Assembly: GCF_015533855.1 (NCBI RefSeq)
Contig: NZ_AP024154.1
Span: 3,602,501 to 3,666,500, forward strand
Length of the DNA: 64,000 nucleotides
Source: Echinicola sp. 20G
GTDB taxonomy: Bacteria > Bacteroidota > Bacteroidia > Cytophagales > Cyclobacteriaceae
Reading direction: 5' to 3'
Shown: piece by piece, positions 35,139 to 43,922 of the stretch
How the letters are laid out: the number at the start of each line of letters is the position of its first letter
Numbering within the stretch: position 1 is the stretch's first letter
Notes under the pieces: generated by a model
The model's database searches: none
What the model saw: the letters and a program-made list of their open reading frames with translations, nothing else
What the model was told of the DNA's origin: nothing
Position numbers and translations under genes: made by a program

Positions 35139-37226
35139 ATGAATCATTTAATACCAATTATCGGGATTGGATTAGGGGGAGTATTGTTCCTAATCGTAGT
35201 ATATTTCATCATTATAGCGATGTTTTATCGGAAGGTTCCACAAGGCCGGGCTATTATTAGAACTGGTTTTGGCGGGACTAAGGTGGCCACTGACAAGGGG
35301 CTCTATGTGATACCTGTTTTCCATAAGGTGGAGATCATGGATATTTCTGTCAAAAAGATCCAAATTGAGCGTTTGGCCCATGAGGGATTGATCTGTAAGG
35401 ACAACATGCGGGCAGATATCAAGGTAGCTTTCTTTGTTCGTGTGAACAATGATGTGGCCTTTATCAAAAGAGTGGCCCAAACAATTGGGGTAGACAGGGC
35501 TTCCAGGATTGAAACCTTGGAAGACTTATTTGAAGCAAAGTTTTCTGAAGCACTCAAGACCGTTGGTAAGAAGTTCCAATTTATAGAGCTGTATGAGGCC
35601 AGAAGAGAGTTTCGAGATGAAATTGTGGATATCATAGGCACAGATTTGAATGGTTATACCTTAGAGGATTGTGCCATTGACTTTTTGGAACAAACGCCTA
35701 TAAGCCATCTAAAACCAGACAACATTCTGGATGCAGAGGGGATCAAGAAAATCACTGAGCTTACAGCTGTTCAAAATATGAAAGCCAACCTGATTAAACG
35801 GGATGAGCAAAAAACCATAAGAAAGCAGGATGTGGAAGCTAGAGAGGCGATTTTGGAATTAGATAAGCAACTTGCCGAAAAAGAGGAACAACAAAGACGA
35901 GAGATTGCGAATATCAAAGCTCGTGAATCTGCCGAGATCAGTAAAGTCGCAGAAGAAGAAAGGTTAAAGTCTGAATCAGCGCGAATTGCTACGGAAGAAA
36001 AAGTGAGGGTGGCTGAAGAGAATATGGCCCGTCAGGTAATTGTAGCGGCCAAAAACAAGGAGCGTACAGATGCTGTGGAGACAGAAAGAGTGGAAAAAGA
36101 CAGAATGCTCGAAGCTACAGAGAGAGAGCGTATTGTAACTCTTGCACAAATTGAAAAAGAGAAAGTAGTAGAAGTAGAGAAGAAGAATATCCAAGATGTG
36201 ATCAGGGATCGCGTGATGCTGGAAAAAGGAGTGGTAGAAGAGCAGGAGAACATGAAAGATATCCAGGAATTCAAGACTGCTGAGCGTGAGAAGCAAGTAA
36301 GGATTACCATTGCTGAGGCCAATGCACAGGAAGAGTTGATCAAAACGATCAAAGCAGCAGAAGCTCAAAAAGAAGCAGCAAAATCCAAAGCGGAAGAAAT
36401 CAATATTGAGGCGCAAGCAAGGAAAGAAGCCAGTGAAAAAGAAGCTGAAGCTAGAAAGACCATTGCCGATGCCAAAGCGAAGGAAGAAGCAATTATCGGT
36501 ATGTCAGAAGCCCAAGTAATGCATGCGAAGGCTGATGCCAGTGAAAGACAAGGTATGGTCGAGGCGTTGATCATAGAGAAGAAAGCCAAAGCTGAAGCTG
36601 CTGGAATAGAGGCCAAAGCAAATGCAAACCTTAAAGAAGGGGAGTCTGAAGCAGAGGTGATCAAAAAGAAAGCCTTGGCTGATGCTGCTGGAATCGAAGA
36701 AAAAGCGGCAGCGATGAAGAAGCTGGATGGAGTAGGTAAAGAGCATGAGGAGTTCAAGCTTCGTCTGGATAAGGAATTGCAGGTAGATCTTGCCAATATC
36801 AATATCCAAAGAGATATCGCCGATGCCCAAGCACAGGTGATCAGTGATGCCCTTAAAGCGGCCAAAATTGATATTGTGGGTGGAGAAACCATGTTCTTTG
36901 ACCAAATAATTGGACAGATTACTAGAGGAAAAGGTTTTGATAGGCTTGTTCAGAACAGTAATAATATCCAAGAAATCAAACAGTCTATCTTAGGGGATGA
37001 TTATGCTAAAGGAAACCTTTTGGAAAAAGTAAGGGATTTCTCCAAGAAGTATGGTATTTCTTCCGAAGACTTGAAAAACTTCACTATTGCCAATCTATTG
37101 ATCGAACTTCAGGAGCGCTCAAAGGATAAGGATGAGCAAAGTATGCTCGGCAATCTATTCAATATAGCCAAGAGCTTAGGGCTTTCTGATCAGAAGATTT
37201 CTGGTTTGAATAATAAAATGGTGTAA
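35139..37226 (+). CDS. Flotillin family protein (YqiK-like)
   Basis: A 695-residue flotillin. One N-terminal transmembrane helix (about 5-28) is followed by the SPFH/Band 7 domain (about 35-215; 'GRAIIRTGFGGTKVATDKG', 'ISVKKIQIERLAHEG'). A very long Glu/Ala/Lys coiled coil (about 225-560) is rich in 'EA' repeats, and a helical tail follows. Flotillins scaffold lipid microdomains. It is longer than typical bacterial FloT (about 500) because of the extended coiled coil. It is in the operon with PspA and the NfeD-like protein, 14 bases after the latter, and is followed by a hairpin terminator. Confidence 0.92.
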   Translation: MNHLIPIIGIGLGGVLFLIVVYFIIIAMFYRKVPQGRAIIRTGFGGTKVATDKGLYVIPVFHKVEIMDISVKKIQIERLAHEGLICKDNMRADIKVAFFVRVNNDVAFIKRVAQTIGVDRASRIETLEDLFEAKFSEALKTVGKKFQFIELYEARREFRDEIVDIIGTDLNGYTLEDCAIDFLEQTPISHLKPDNILDAEGIKKITELTAVQNMKANLIKRDEQKTIRKQDVEAREAILELDKQLAEKEEQQRREIANIKARESAEISKVAEEERLKSESARIATEEKVRVAEENMARQVIVAAKNKERTDAVETERVEKDRMLEATERERIVTLAQIEKEKVVEVEKKNIQDVIRDRVMLEKGVVEEQENMKDIQEFKTAEREKQVRITIAEANAQEELIKTIKAAEAQKEAAKSKAEEINIEAQARKEASEKEAEARKTIADAKAKEEAIIGMSEAQVMHAKADASERQGMVEALIIEKKAKAEAAGIEAKANANLKEGESEAEVIKKKALADAAGIEEKAAAMKKLDGVGKEHEEFKLRLDKELQVDLANINIQRDIADAQAQVISDALKAAKIDIVGGETMFFDQIIGQITRGKGFDRLVQNSNNIQEIKQSILGDDYAKGNLLEKVRDFSKKYGISSEDLKNFTIANLLIELQERSKDKDEQSMLGNLFNIAKSLGLSDQKISGLNNKMV

Positions 37227-37230
37227 TGCT

Positions 37231-37264
37231 TAAGGCTGCCACCTTTCGGCAGCCTTATTTTTTT
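37231..37264 (+). terminator. Terminator/attenuator between flotillin and AAA ATPase genes
   Basis: A perfect 10-bp stem TAAGGCTGCC / GGCAGCCTTA (37231-37240 and 37248-37257) with a 7-base loop and T7 tract. It would make the large ATPase transcribed separately or at reduced level from the cluster promoter. Confidence 0.88.
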
Positions 37265-37327
37265 ATTTGCAGAGGGAGTAGTATGTACAAGTCACATTCC
37301 CAAATAATAATCAAGATTGATTAAAAA

Positions 37328-40300
37328 ATGAAGCAAGACGATCAAAGCATGGTAAATAAAGATGCGTTGGATGGGGGAACCTATGAAATTATCCGTAAAA
37401 GACTGGAAGGCCATAAGGGTGATTTAAAGGCGAGATTACATCAGTTAAATGAATCTCGAAAAGCAGTATTTGGCTCCCTGGAGACCAAGTTAATCGCTAA
37501 CAATAGGGTCAGTACAGAAAATAACTGTGTGGCCAGGGATATTATTTCTTTGGGCAATACTTGTATTTTTGGCTATAATGTCCACTTTGGCTTACGAACT
37601 GATATCAAGCTATCTGATGTATTCAGTATTTACCAGTTTGATGAGAATAGGTTTGAGCAAGTATCCCTCGATTTGATTGAAGAGGATGCCTTTGTCAATG
37701 ACTTTTCCAACCTTTACAAGTATTATCGGAATACCATTTTTTCCAAGTTTACCATAATAGGCAATTACCTTTATATGGTTTTTCAGCTTAGTGAGAGCGT
37801 CACAGATATCAAAACTTTTAAATGGTTGATCACTGATAAGAAATTAAAGTATATCGATAACCGGAGTGATCATGAGTGCAAGTTTCCCAAGCAGCATCAA
37901 TTCAGTTGGCAAGAAGCCACAAGGGATATGCAGCGCTATGGAAAGCATTCTCATGTTTCCATTATGGATAAGGTTTTTGTGGAGACCATTGGAGGGGATT
38001 TGACCATCAAAATCGAGGACAATACCGATGATGGTATGGGGATTTATTCCGAGCCAGTTGACTATAGAGATCAAACTTTGGATGATGGGCAAATCAGGTT
38101 TGCGGATTTGGGCAATTTGATTGTTTTGGAGATCAAACCATTTCAGGAAAAGGCACGCTATTTTGTGTACAACCATAAAATGCAGGAAGTCCAAAAAATT
38201 GACTCAATAAGAGACGCAGCAGTATTGTTGCCGGATGATCAGGGAATCATTTTTCCCAACGGATATTATTTGCAAACGGGAGAATATCATGTTTTTAACA
38301 ATGATGTCGACCAACTTAAGTTTGTTGGGGCTTTGGCTTCTCCAAATGGGGAGGATTATCTTTATAAGTTTTATGCTTCCGAAAAGGGAACCTATGTTCT
38401 TATGGATTACAATGTCATAGAACAAGAAATAAAAACACCAATTGTTTGTGGTGGTTTTACTATCCTTCCCAATGGGGAATTGTGTTACTTCAAAGCAGAG
38501 GACGAGCAGACAAAGCATCATATGATGCAGATATGGCAAACCTCCTACCTGGAAGGAGATATTTTGCCGTCCGAACATCAAGATACTCTTTTGTATAAAA
38601 TAGGTAACAAAGACATCGTTAAAGCCATGGCCGAATCTCATGAGCTGATCATTCTCCTAAACAAGGAAGATAACTATGATGGCCTTTATACCGATGTGGC
38701 CAAGCTTTCAAAGGATATTTTAGATGCTTACTATTGGCTTCATGAAAGTGAAGCTGGACAATTGAGTAAGCCTTTGAAGGCTATTAATGAAGCGGCCAAT
38801 GCAGCTATCGATGAATTCCAAAAGGTAGTCCAACTCAAGAAGAATGCTGCAGGCAGTACCAAAGAAATCCAAGATAAATCCCAAACACTTTTTAATAAAA
38901 TCAAGAGTACTTCATTTAGGAGTATTGATGAATTTGTGGATTTGCTTAGTCAGCTGAGGTCCATAAGGGGAGAGGTAATAAGTCTATATGAAATAAGGTA
39001 TGTAGATGAGGCATTGCTTAAATCCTTGGAGGAAGAAATAGCTCATCATACCAACAAAATTTCAAGAAGATGTGTGGAGTTTTTATTGGATGAAAAAGCC
39101 CTTCTGCCTTATCATGGCAAAGTTACTGAGAAGCAACAACATCTTGATCAGGTCACTAAGGTTGTTGAGGCGAAGCAGCTGGAAGAAGAGGTCAATCAGG
39201 TGGCGACAGACTTGGAAATGTTGATTGATATTGTCTCTAACTTGGAGATTGAAGATACTTCACATTCTACTAAAATCATTGATAATATTTCGCTGATTTT
39301 TGCCACTATAAACCAGTTAAAGGCTGCGATTAAGAACAAGAGAAAGCTTCTGGGCAGCAAAGAGGCAAAGGCTGATTTTGCCGCTCAGTTAAAGTTGATT
39401 GACCAAAGCATTATCAATTACTTGGATATTGCTGCTACTCCTGAAAAGTGTGATGAATTCTTGACAAAAGTAGGCGTTCAGCTAGAAGAGATCGAAGGGA
39501 AATTTGCTGATTACGAGGGTTTTGTTTCGGATATTATTGAAAAGAGGGAAGAGGTATACAATGCTTTTGAGAGCAAAAAGGGAGCGATTACCGAAAAGAG
39601 AAATAAAAAGGCCATAGCTCTAAAATCAGCATCAGAACGGATCCTTAAAAGCATTGGGAAAAAAGCAGAAAGCTTAAAGTCTGCGGATGAAATCAATGGG
39701 TATTTTGCCGCAGATATAATGGTATCCAAATTAAGGGACATTATTGAACAGCTGAGAGAGCTAGATGACAGCGGAAATGCAGAGGAAATAGAAACATCCC
39801 TGAAGACCAGTAAGGAAGATGCGCTTAGAAAGCTAAAAGATAAACTCGATCTCTATGAAGATGGGGAAAACATTATCAAGTTAGGCAAGCATAAGTTTGG
39901 GGTCAATCGTCAAGAGCTGGATTTAACGATAGTTACCAAAGATAAAAAGCTTTGCTACCATCTCAGTGGGACTGATTTTTACCAAGAACTTCATAATGAA
40001 GTTTTGGATAAGAGCCAAAAGTACTGGAGCCAAGAGTTTGTCTCAGAAAATGAAGAAGTATATAGGAGTTCCTATTTAGCTTATAAGGTATATAAGGATA
40101 AAGATCCTGTGGAATTAGCCCGGTTGGAGGTCGCTGGATTATTGAAAGTAATTCAAGAGGAGAGCAGTAGCAATTATTCGGAAGGTTATGTAAAAGGCGT
40201 GCATGATGAAGATGCCGCCGCAATTCTGAAGATGCTTGTACAAAAGCATGAAGAGTTGAAGATATTGACTTATCCCTCCACTGTCCGGGCCAATGCTCAA

Positions 40301-42196
40301 TTTTTCTGGTTTAGCTTGGAAAAGAATGAGCAAGAGGCTTTTGATCATTCCATTAAAGCTTCTGGTTTAGTCCTAAAGTTCTTTCCTTCATCCAAGGAAT
40401 ATGACTTTTTGATAGAAGAGTTAGAAGTGACCATTGCCAAATATGGTGAGGTTTCAGGTCTATTTACAAGTGTTATAGCCAATGCCATTGCGCATTATTT
40501 GTTTGATGAGCTTCAAAGCGATGACCATTTTGCTCTTAGTAGCAGCGCGGCAAAAATTGTAGAGGGATTCAAGGAGATGCTGGTTAAGGAAAAAGCCCAG
40601 GATCAATTTCATCATAATTTGGAAAAACTGATTAGCTTTTCGTCAAAAGTGAAGCTTTACAGACAGTGGTTAAAGGCTTTTGTAAAAGTGAAGGAAGGTA
40701 CAGATGACTTAGAGTATATTGATGAAGCCATTTGTGTTTTGCTCTTACAGGAAGGTAAAAGAAACCTGATTTCTGCTAGCCCATTTGCAAAAATCCATGG
40801 CCTAAAAGGGGAGCACAATACTATCAATCATGGAGAGATGAATTTCAATTACCATGATTTCAGGGCACTTTTAGATCATTTTGTCAATCAGGAAGTGGTG
40901 GCATTTAATGCTTATCGAAAGGCCAAACATCAAGTAACGGAAGAGCTCAAAGATCAGCTAAAATTGGAAGAGTTTAAGCCTAGGGTGTTGACCTCATTTG
41001 TAAGAAATAAACTTATCGACCAAGTTTACTTTCCATTGTTTGGAGAAAACTTGGCCAAACAATTGGGGAGCGTGGGGGATAATAAAAGAACGGATAGAAT
41101 GGGGATGCTGCTCTTAATCTCGCCTCCAGGTTATGGAAAGACTACTTTGATGGAATACATATCCAATCGGTTGGGATTGGTTTTTATGAAAATCAATGGT
41201 CCGGCAATTGGTCATGAAGTTACCTCAGTAGACCCTGCTTCAGCTACTAATTCTGCCACCAGAGAAGAGTTGAAAAAACTCAACCTGGCTTTTGAGATGG
41301 GCAATAATGTGATGCTTTATTTGGATGATATCCAGCACTGTAATCCTGAGTTTTTACAAAAATTCATCTCTTTGTCCGATGGTACCCGGAAGATTGAAGG
41401 GGTTTTTAACGGAAAGCCCAAGACCTATGATCTTAGAGGGAAGAAGTTCTGCGTGATCATGGCTGGAAATCCTTACACGGAAAGCGGTGAGAAATTCAAG
41501 ATTCCTGACATGCTGGCAAATAGGGCTGATATCTACAACTTGGGAGATATCATTGGTGATACAGCCAGTTTGTTTAAGCTAAGTTTGATTGAGAATGCAC
41601 TTACATCCAATGCTGTTTTACATCAGCTAAGCAGCAAAAACTTTGAAGATGTCTATACTTTAATCAATAGGGTGGAGAACAATGCGGAAAATGGAGAGCT
41701 TAAAGGTAATCATACGACACAAGAAGTTCAGGATTATGAAGCTGTACTTAGAAAGGTGTTGAATATCAGGAACACAGTTTTGAAAGTAAATGAGACTTAT
41801 ATCAAGTCTGCAGGTATGGAAGATGAGTACCGTACAGAACCATCATTTAAGTTGCAGGGCTCTTACCGGGATATGAATAAGCTGGTAGCCAAAGTAGTAC
41901 CGATTATGAATGATGCCGAGCTAGATGGATTGTTGCTTTCACACTATGAAAATGAGTCTCAGACCTTGACAGCGGCAGCAGAAGCCAATCTATTAAAATA
42001 CAAAGAACTGAGAGGAATGCTTAGCTCAGTGGAAGAAGAAAGGTGGAAATCCATCAAAACTACCTTTGTAAAAAACAACAAGTTAAAAGGCTTTGGGAAT
42101 AAAAATGAGATGGCCCAAGTGCTTTCCCAAATGATGGCGTTTAGCGAAAATCTGGAAGGAATAAAGGCAGTTCTTCAAAAAGGCTTTGAAAAGTAA
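37328..42196 (+). CDS. Very large AAA+ 'DNA repair ATPase'-type protein
   Basis: A 1622-residue cytoplasmic protein matching the large family annotated as 'DNA repair ATPase', whose actual function is unproven. N-terminal about 450 residues: repetitive beta-rich blocks ('GLRTDIKLSDVFSIYQFDEN', 'GIIFPNGYYLQTGEYHVF') that look propeller-like. The middle (about 470-860) is a coiled coil. The C-terminal third has a MoxR-like AAA+ core: Walker A PPGYGKT with K1271, Walker B LYLDDIQ (D1333-D1334, DD rather than the usual DE), Sensor 1 N1381 in 'MAGNPYTESG', and an arginine candidate R1399 in 'LANRAD'. It follows the flotillin gene. I infer it remodels a cluster component rather than DNA. Confidence 0.8.
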   Translation: MKQDDQSMVNKDALDGGTYEIIRKRLEGHKGDLKARLHQLNESRKAVFGSLETKLIANNRVSTENNCVARDIISLGNTCIFGYNVHFGLRTDIKLSDVFSIYQFDENRFEQVSLDLIEEDAFVNDFSNLYKYYRNTIFSKFTIIGNYLYMVFQLSESVTDIKTFKWLITDKKLKYIDNRSDHECKFPKQHQFSWQEATRDMQRYGKHSHVSIMDKVFVETIGGDLTIKIEDNTDDGMGIYSEPVDYRDQTLDDGQIRFADLGNLIVLEIKPFQEKARYFVYNHKMQEVQKIDSIRDAAVLLPDDQGIIFPNGYYLQTGEYHVFNNDVDQLKFVGALASPNGEDYLYKFYASEKGTYVLMDYNVIEQEIKTPIVCGGFTILPNGELCYFKAEDEQTKHHMMQIWQTSYLEGDILPSEHQDTLLYKIGNKDIVKAMAESHELIILLNKEDNYDGLYTDVAKLSKDILDAYYWLHESEAGQLSKPLKAINEAANAAIDEFQKVVQLKKNAAGSTKEIQDKSQTLFNKIKSTSFRSIDEFVDLLSQLRSIRGEVISLYEIRYVDEALLKSLEEEIAHHTNKISRRCVEFLLDEKALLPYHGKVTEKQQHLDQVTKVVEAKQLEEEVNQVATDLEMLIDIVSNLEIEDTSHSTKIIDNISLIFATINQLKAAIKNKRKLLGSKEAKADFAAQLKLIDQSIINYLDIAATPEKCDEFLTKVGVQLEEIEGKFADYEGFVSDIIEKREEVYNAFESKKGAITEKRNKKAIALKSASERILKSIGKKAESLKSADEINGYFAADIMVSKLRDIIEQLRELDDSGNAEEIETSLKTSKEDALRKLKDKLDLYEDGENIIKLGKHKFGVNRQELDLTIVTKDKKLCYHLSGTDFYQELHNEVLDKSQKYWSQEFVSENEEVYRSSYLAYKVYKDKDPVELARLEVAGLLKVIQEESSSNYSEGYVKGVHDEDAAAILKMLVQKHEELKILTYPSTVRANAQFFWFSLEKNEQEAFDHSIKASGLVLKFFPSSKEYDFLIEELEVTIAKYGEVSGLFTSVIANAIAHYLFDELQSDDHFALSSSAAKIVEGFKEMLVKEKAQDQFHHNLEKLISFSSKVKLYRQWLKAFVKVKEGTDDLEYIDEAICVLLLQEGKRNLISASPFAKIHGLKGEHNTINHGEMNFNYHDFRALLDHFVNQEVVAFNAYRKAKHQVTEELKDQLKLEEFKPRVLTSFVRNKLIDQVYFPLFGENLAKQLGSVGDNKRTDRMGMLLLISPPGYGKTTLMEYISNRLGLVFMKINGPAIGHEVTSVDPASATNSATREELKKLNLAFEMGNNVMLYLDDIQHCNPEFLQKFISLSDGTRKIEGVFNGKPKTYDLRGKKFCVIMAGNPYTESGEKFKIPDMLANRADIYNLGDIIGDTASLFKLSLIENALTSNAVLHQLSSKNFEDVYTLINRVENNAENGELKGNHTTQEVQDYEAVLRKVLNIRNTVLKVNETYIKSAGMEDEYRTEPSFKLQGSYRDMNKLVAKVVPIMNDAELDGLLLSHYENESQTLTAAAEANLLKYKELRGMLSSVEEERWKSIKTTFVKNNKLKGFGNKNEMAQVLSQMMAFSENLEGIKAVLQKGFEK

Positions 42197-42212
42197 TAAA
42201 GTAACAGACCTG

Positions 42213-42250
42213 GGTCAATGCGTAACTTCTGTGTCGCATTGACCTTTATT
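42213..42250 (+). terminator. Terminator of the AAA ATPase gene
   Basis: A 10-bp stem GGTCAATGCG / CGCATTGACC (42213-42222 and 42235-42244) with a 12-base loop, followed by TTTATT. Confidence 0.7.
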
Positions 42251-42434
42251 CTATCCTTCTACTGTTACCACTAGTCTTTAGGATAATGCTGAGGTACCTA
42301 CCATTTTAAGCGGAAGAGCATCGACTTTAAAACCTGAATATGGAAGCTGCTAGACGTTAACTATTTATCCCTTATGGGCATTTTCTTTTTCAACTTACCC
42401 TTTCCTTGAGATTAAGAAAATGTAATTGGTGCAT

Positions 42435-43793
42435 TTACTCCAGCGAAATCAATTTTAAGGCCTGCTCATAAGCGAGGTCTTTTTCATCTATTAAATCCTG
42501 AATGGAGGCTTTAATAGGGTAGTCTGGTAAAAGTCCCCTGTTGGTAGTGGTTTGCTTTTGCGAAACTGGAAAAAGCAGGTGAAAGCGAGGTATTCCGATA
42601 TTGATGGAGGAGTGAGGTAAGCTGATGTATTCTTTGGATCCTGCGGTAAAACCTTCGTACCTCGTCCCCGTTTCTGTACCAATGACAATGGCATCTCCAT
42701 ATTCTTTTAAATACCTGGCCAAGGTTGATCCGGCAGAGAATGTTCTGCCATTGACCAAGACATAAATAATTCCTGTAAAAGCATGGCTGGACTTTTTCGG
42801 GATTTTATAAACGCGCTCTTTACCACTCCAAGAAATGCTTTTCTTCAAAAAAGGATCATTGGTAGTTCCCTTCATAATATAGGGCACCATATCATCTGCA
42901 AATTCGTTACGTCCTCCTGTGTTATCCCTTATGTCTATTACCAGTGAATTGATATGATGATTTTCTAGTGAGGTAAATATCTCTTGGTAGAAATCCCTTG
43001 AGTGGATACCATATTTTTTGATCAGTTGGATGTCAAATGATTTTAGCTTGAGTAAGGCATGGTCTTCCTTGAAATGCAGCTCATAAAAATCATCAATACT
43101 TTCTTCTTGAGGTTTGGAAGACAAATTCAACGCTTTATAACTGTTGACCTGCTCTTCTCTGGTCAATGCTTTAATGTTTGTCTCAAGGATCGGTTCTTCA
43201 GGACTGTTTTGGTACTTGATCTGAAATTGATCCTTCTGATCAATGTAAAAATAATATGTCCAAGGAAAGCTAAGATTGATAATTTGGTCAGCATAGGTTG
43301 TTATTTCCCCATCAGCAGGAGTGGCAAGGCGTAATCGGCTAAGAATATCTTCAGCGTTTAATCCATTGATCGAAATGATTTTATCTCCCTGATTCATAAC
43401 AGGTTTTAGGGAGTAATCACGCCAAACATAGAGGTCATTATCTATTACCTTTATGGTTACAGGTAAATACTTGAATTTATTTTGGGGAATCCCATTATGG
43501 ACGGTGTCAGACCAATTCCCCAAGGCAAAATGACCTTCATCGCTTAATGCACAAATCTGGCTGATATAGGTAAAATAAGCATTCAAGGATATTTCATCTT
43601 GATTAATCGCATCAATGATCCCAGTACTTGCTACATGAAAATTAGGTTTGTAAACCTTGAGAGCTGGGTTGTATTTTTCAATATTGTCTCTCAAAAAAGT
43701 GAGGTCCGCAATGGCGTCGTCTTTGGAAAGATGCTGGCAAAAAGCAAGTTGAAGACTGAGCAAGAAGCATGTTATTCCCAAAAGAAATTTCAT
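42435..43793 (-). CDS. S41 family (C-terminal processing type) peptidase, secreted
   Basis: A 452-residue protein with a signal peptide (residues 1-19) and the S41/tail-specific protease domain. H88 lies in 'DEGHFALGN', the structural 'LVIDIRDNTGG' at about 284-294, and catalytic S353 is in 'VNGRTFSAGST', followed by 'IGTETGTRYEG'. It hydrolyses peptides in the periplasm or outside. A central PDZ-like insertion (about 110-150) is plausible. Neighbouring genes on both sides are unrelated. Confidence 0.85.
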   Translation of the reverse strand: MKFLLGITCFLLSLQLAFCQHLSKDDAIADLTFLRDNIEKYNPALKVYKPNFHVASTGIIDAINQDEISLNAYFTYISQICALSDEGHFALGNWSDTVHNGIPQNKFKYLPVTIKVIDNDLYVWRDYSLKPVMNQGDKIISINGLNAEDILSRLRLATPADGEITTYADQIINLSFPWTYYFYIDQKDQFQIKYQNSPEEPILETNIKALTREEQVNSYKALNLSSKPQEESIDDFYELHFKEDHALLKLKSFDIQLIKKYGIHSRDFYQEIFTSLENHHINSLVIDIRDNTGGRNEFADDMVPYIMKGTTNDPFLKKSISWSGKERVYKIPKKSSHAFTGIIYVLVNGRTFSAGSTLARYLKEYGDAIVIGTETGTRYEGFTAGSKEYISLPHSSINIGIPRFHLLFPVSQKQTTTNRGLLPDYPIKASIQDLIDEKDLAYEQALKLISLE

Positions 43794-43883
43794 TTGCAGG
43801 ATATTTTGGTAGAGAGTAGTGTTACTTAAACATAGCTTTTGATCTTATAATATCCAATACCTCATCCTGAAGGGACAAAGAAA

Positions 43884-43903
43884 ATCCCGGAATTTTCCGG
43901 GAT
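43884..43903 (-). terminator. Terminator downstream of the dockerin lipoprotein gene
   Basis: ATCCCGG and CCGGGAT pair around AATTTT, 20 bases beyond the stop of the leftward gene. The leftward transcript continues into TTTTCTTT. Confidence 0.75.
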
Positions 43904-43922
43904 GGGGTTTTCAGTGATAAGT

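Noticed and set aside
35976..36892. Long antisense open frames within the flotillin coiled-coil region
   Set aside because: They mirror the Glu/Ala/Lys-rich codons of the real gene and translate to Ser/Phe/Leu-rich nonsense. The SPFH-coiled coil frame on the plus strand is clearly the real one.
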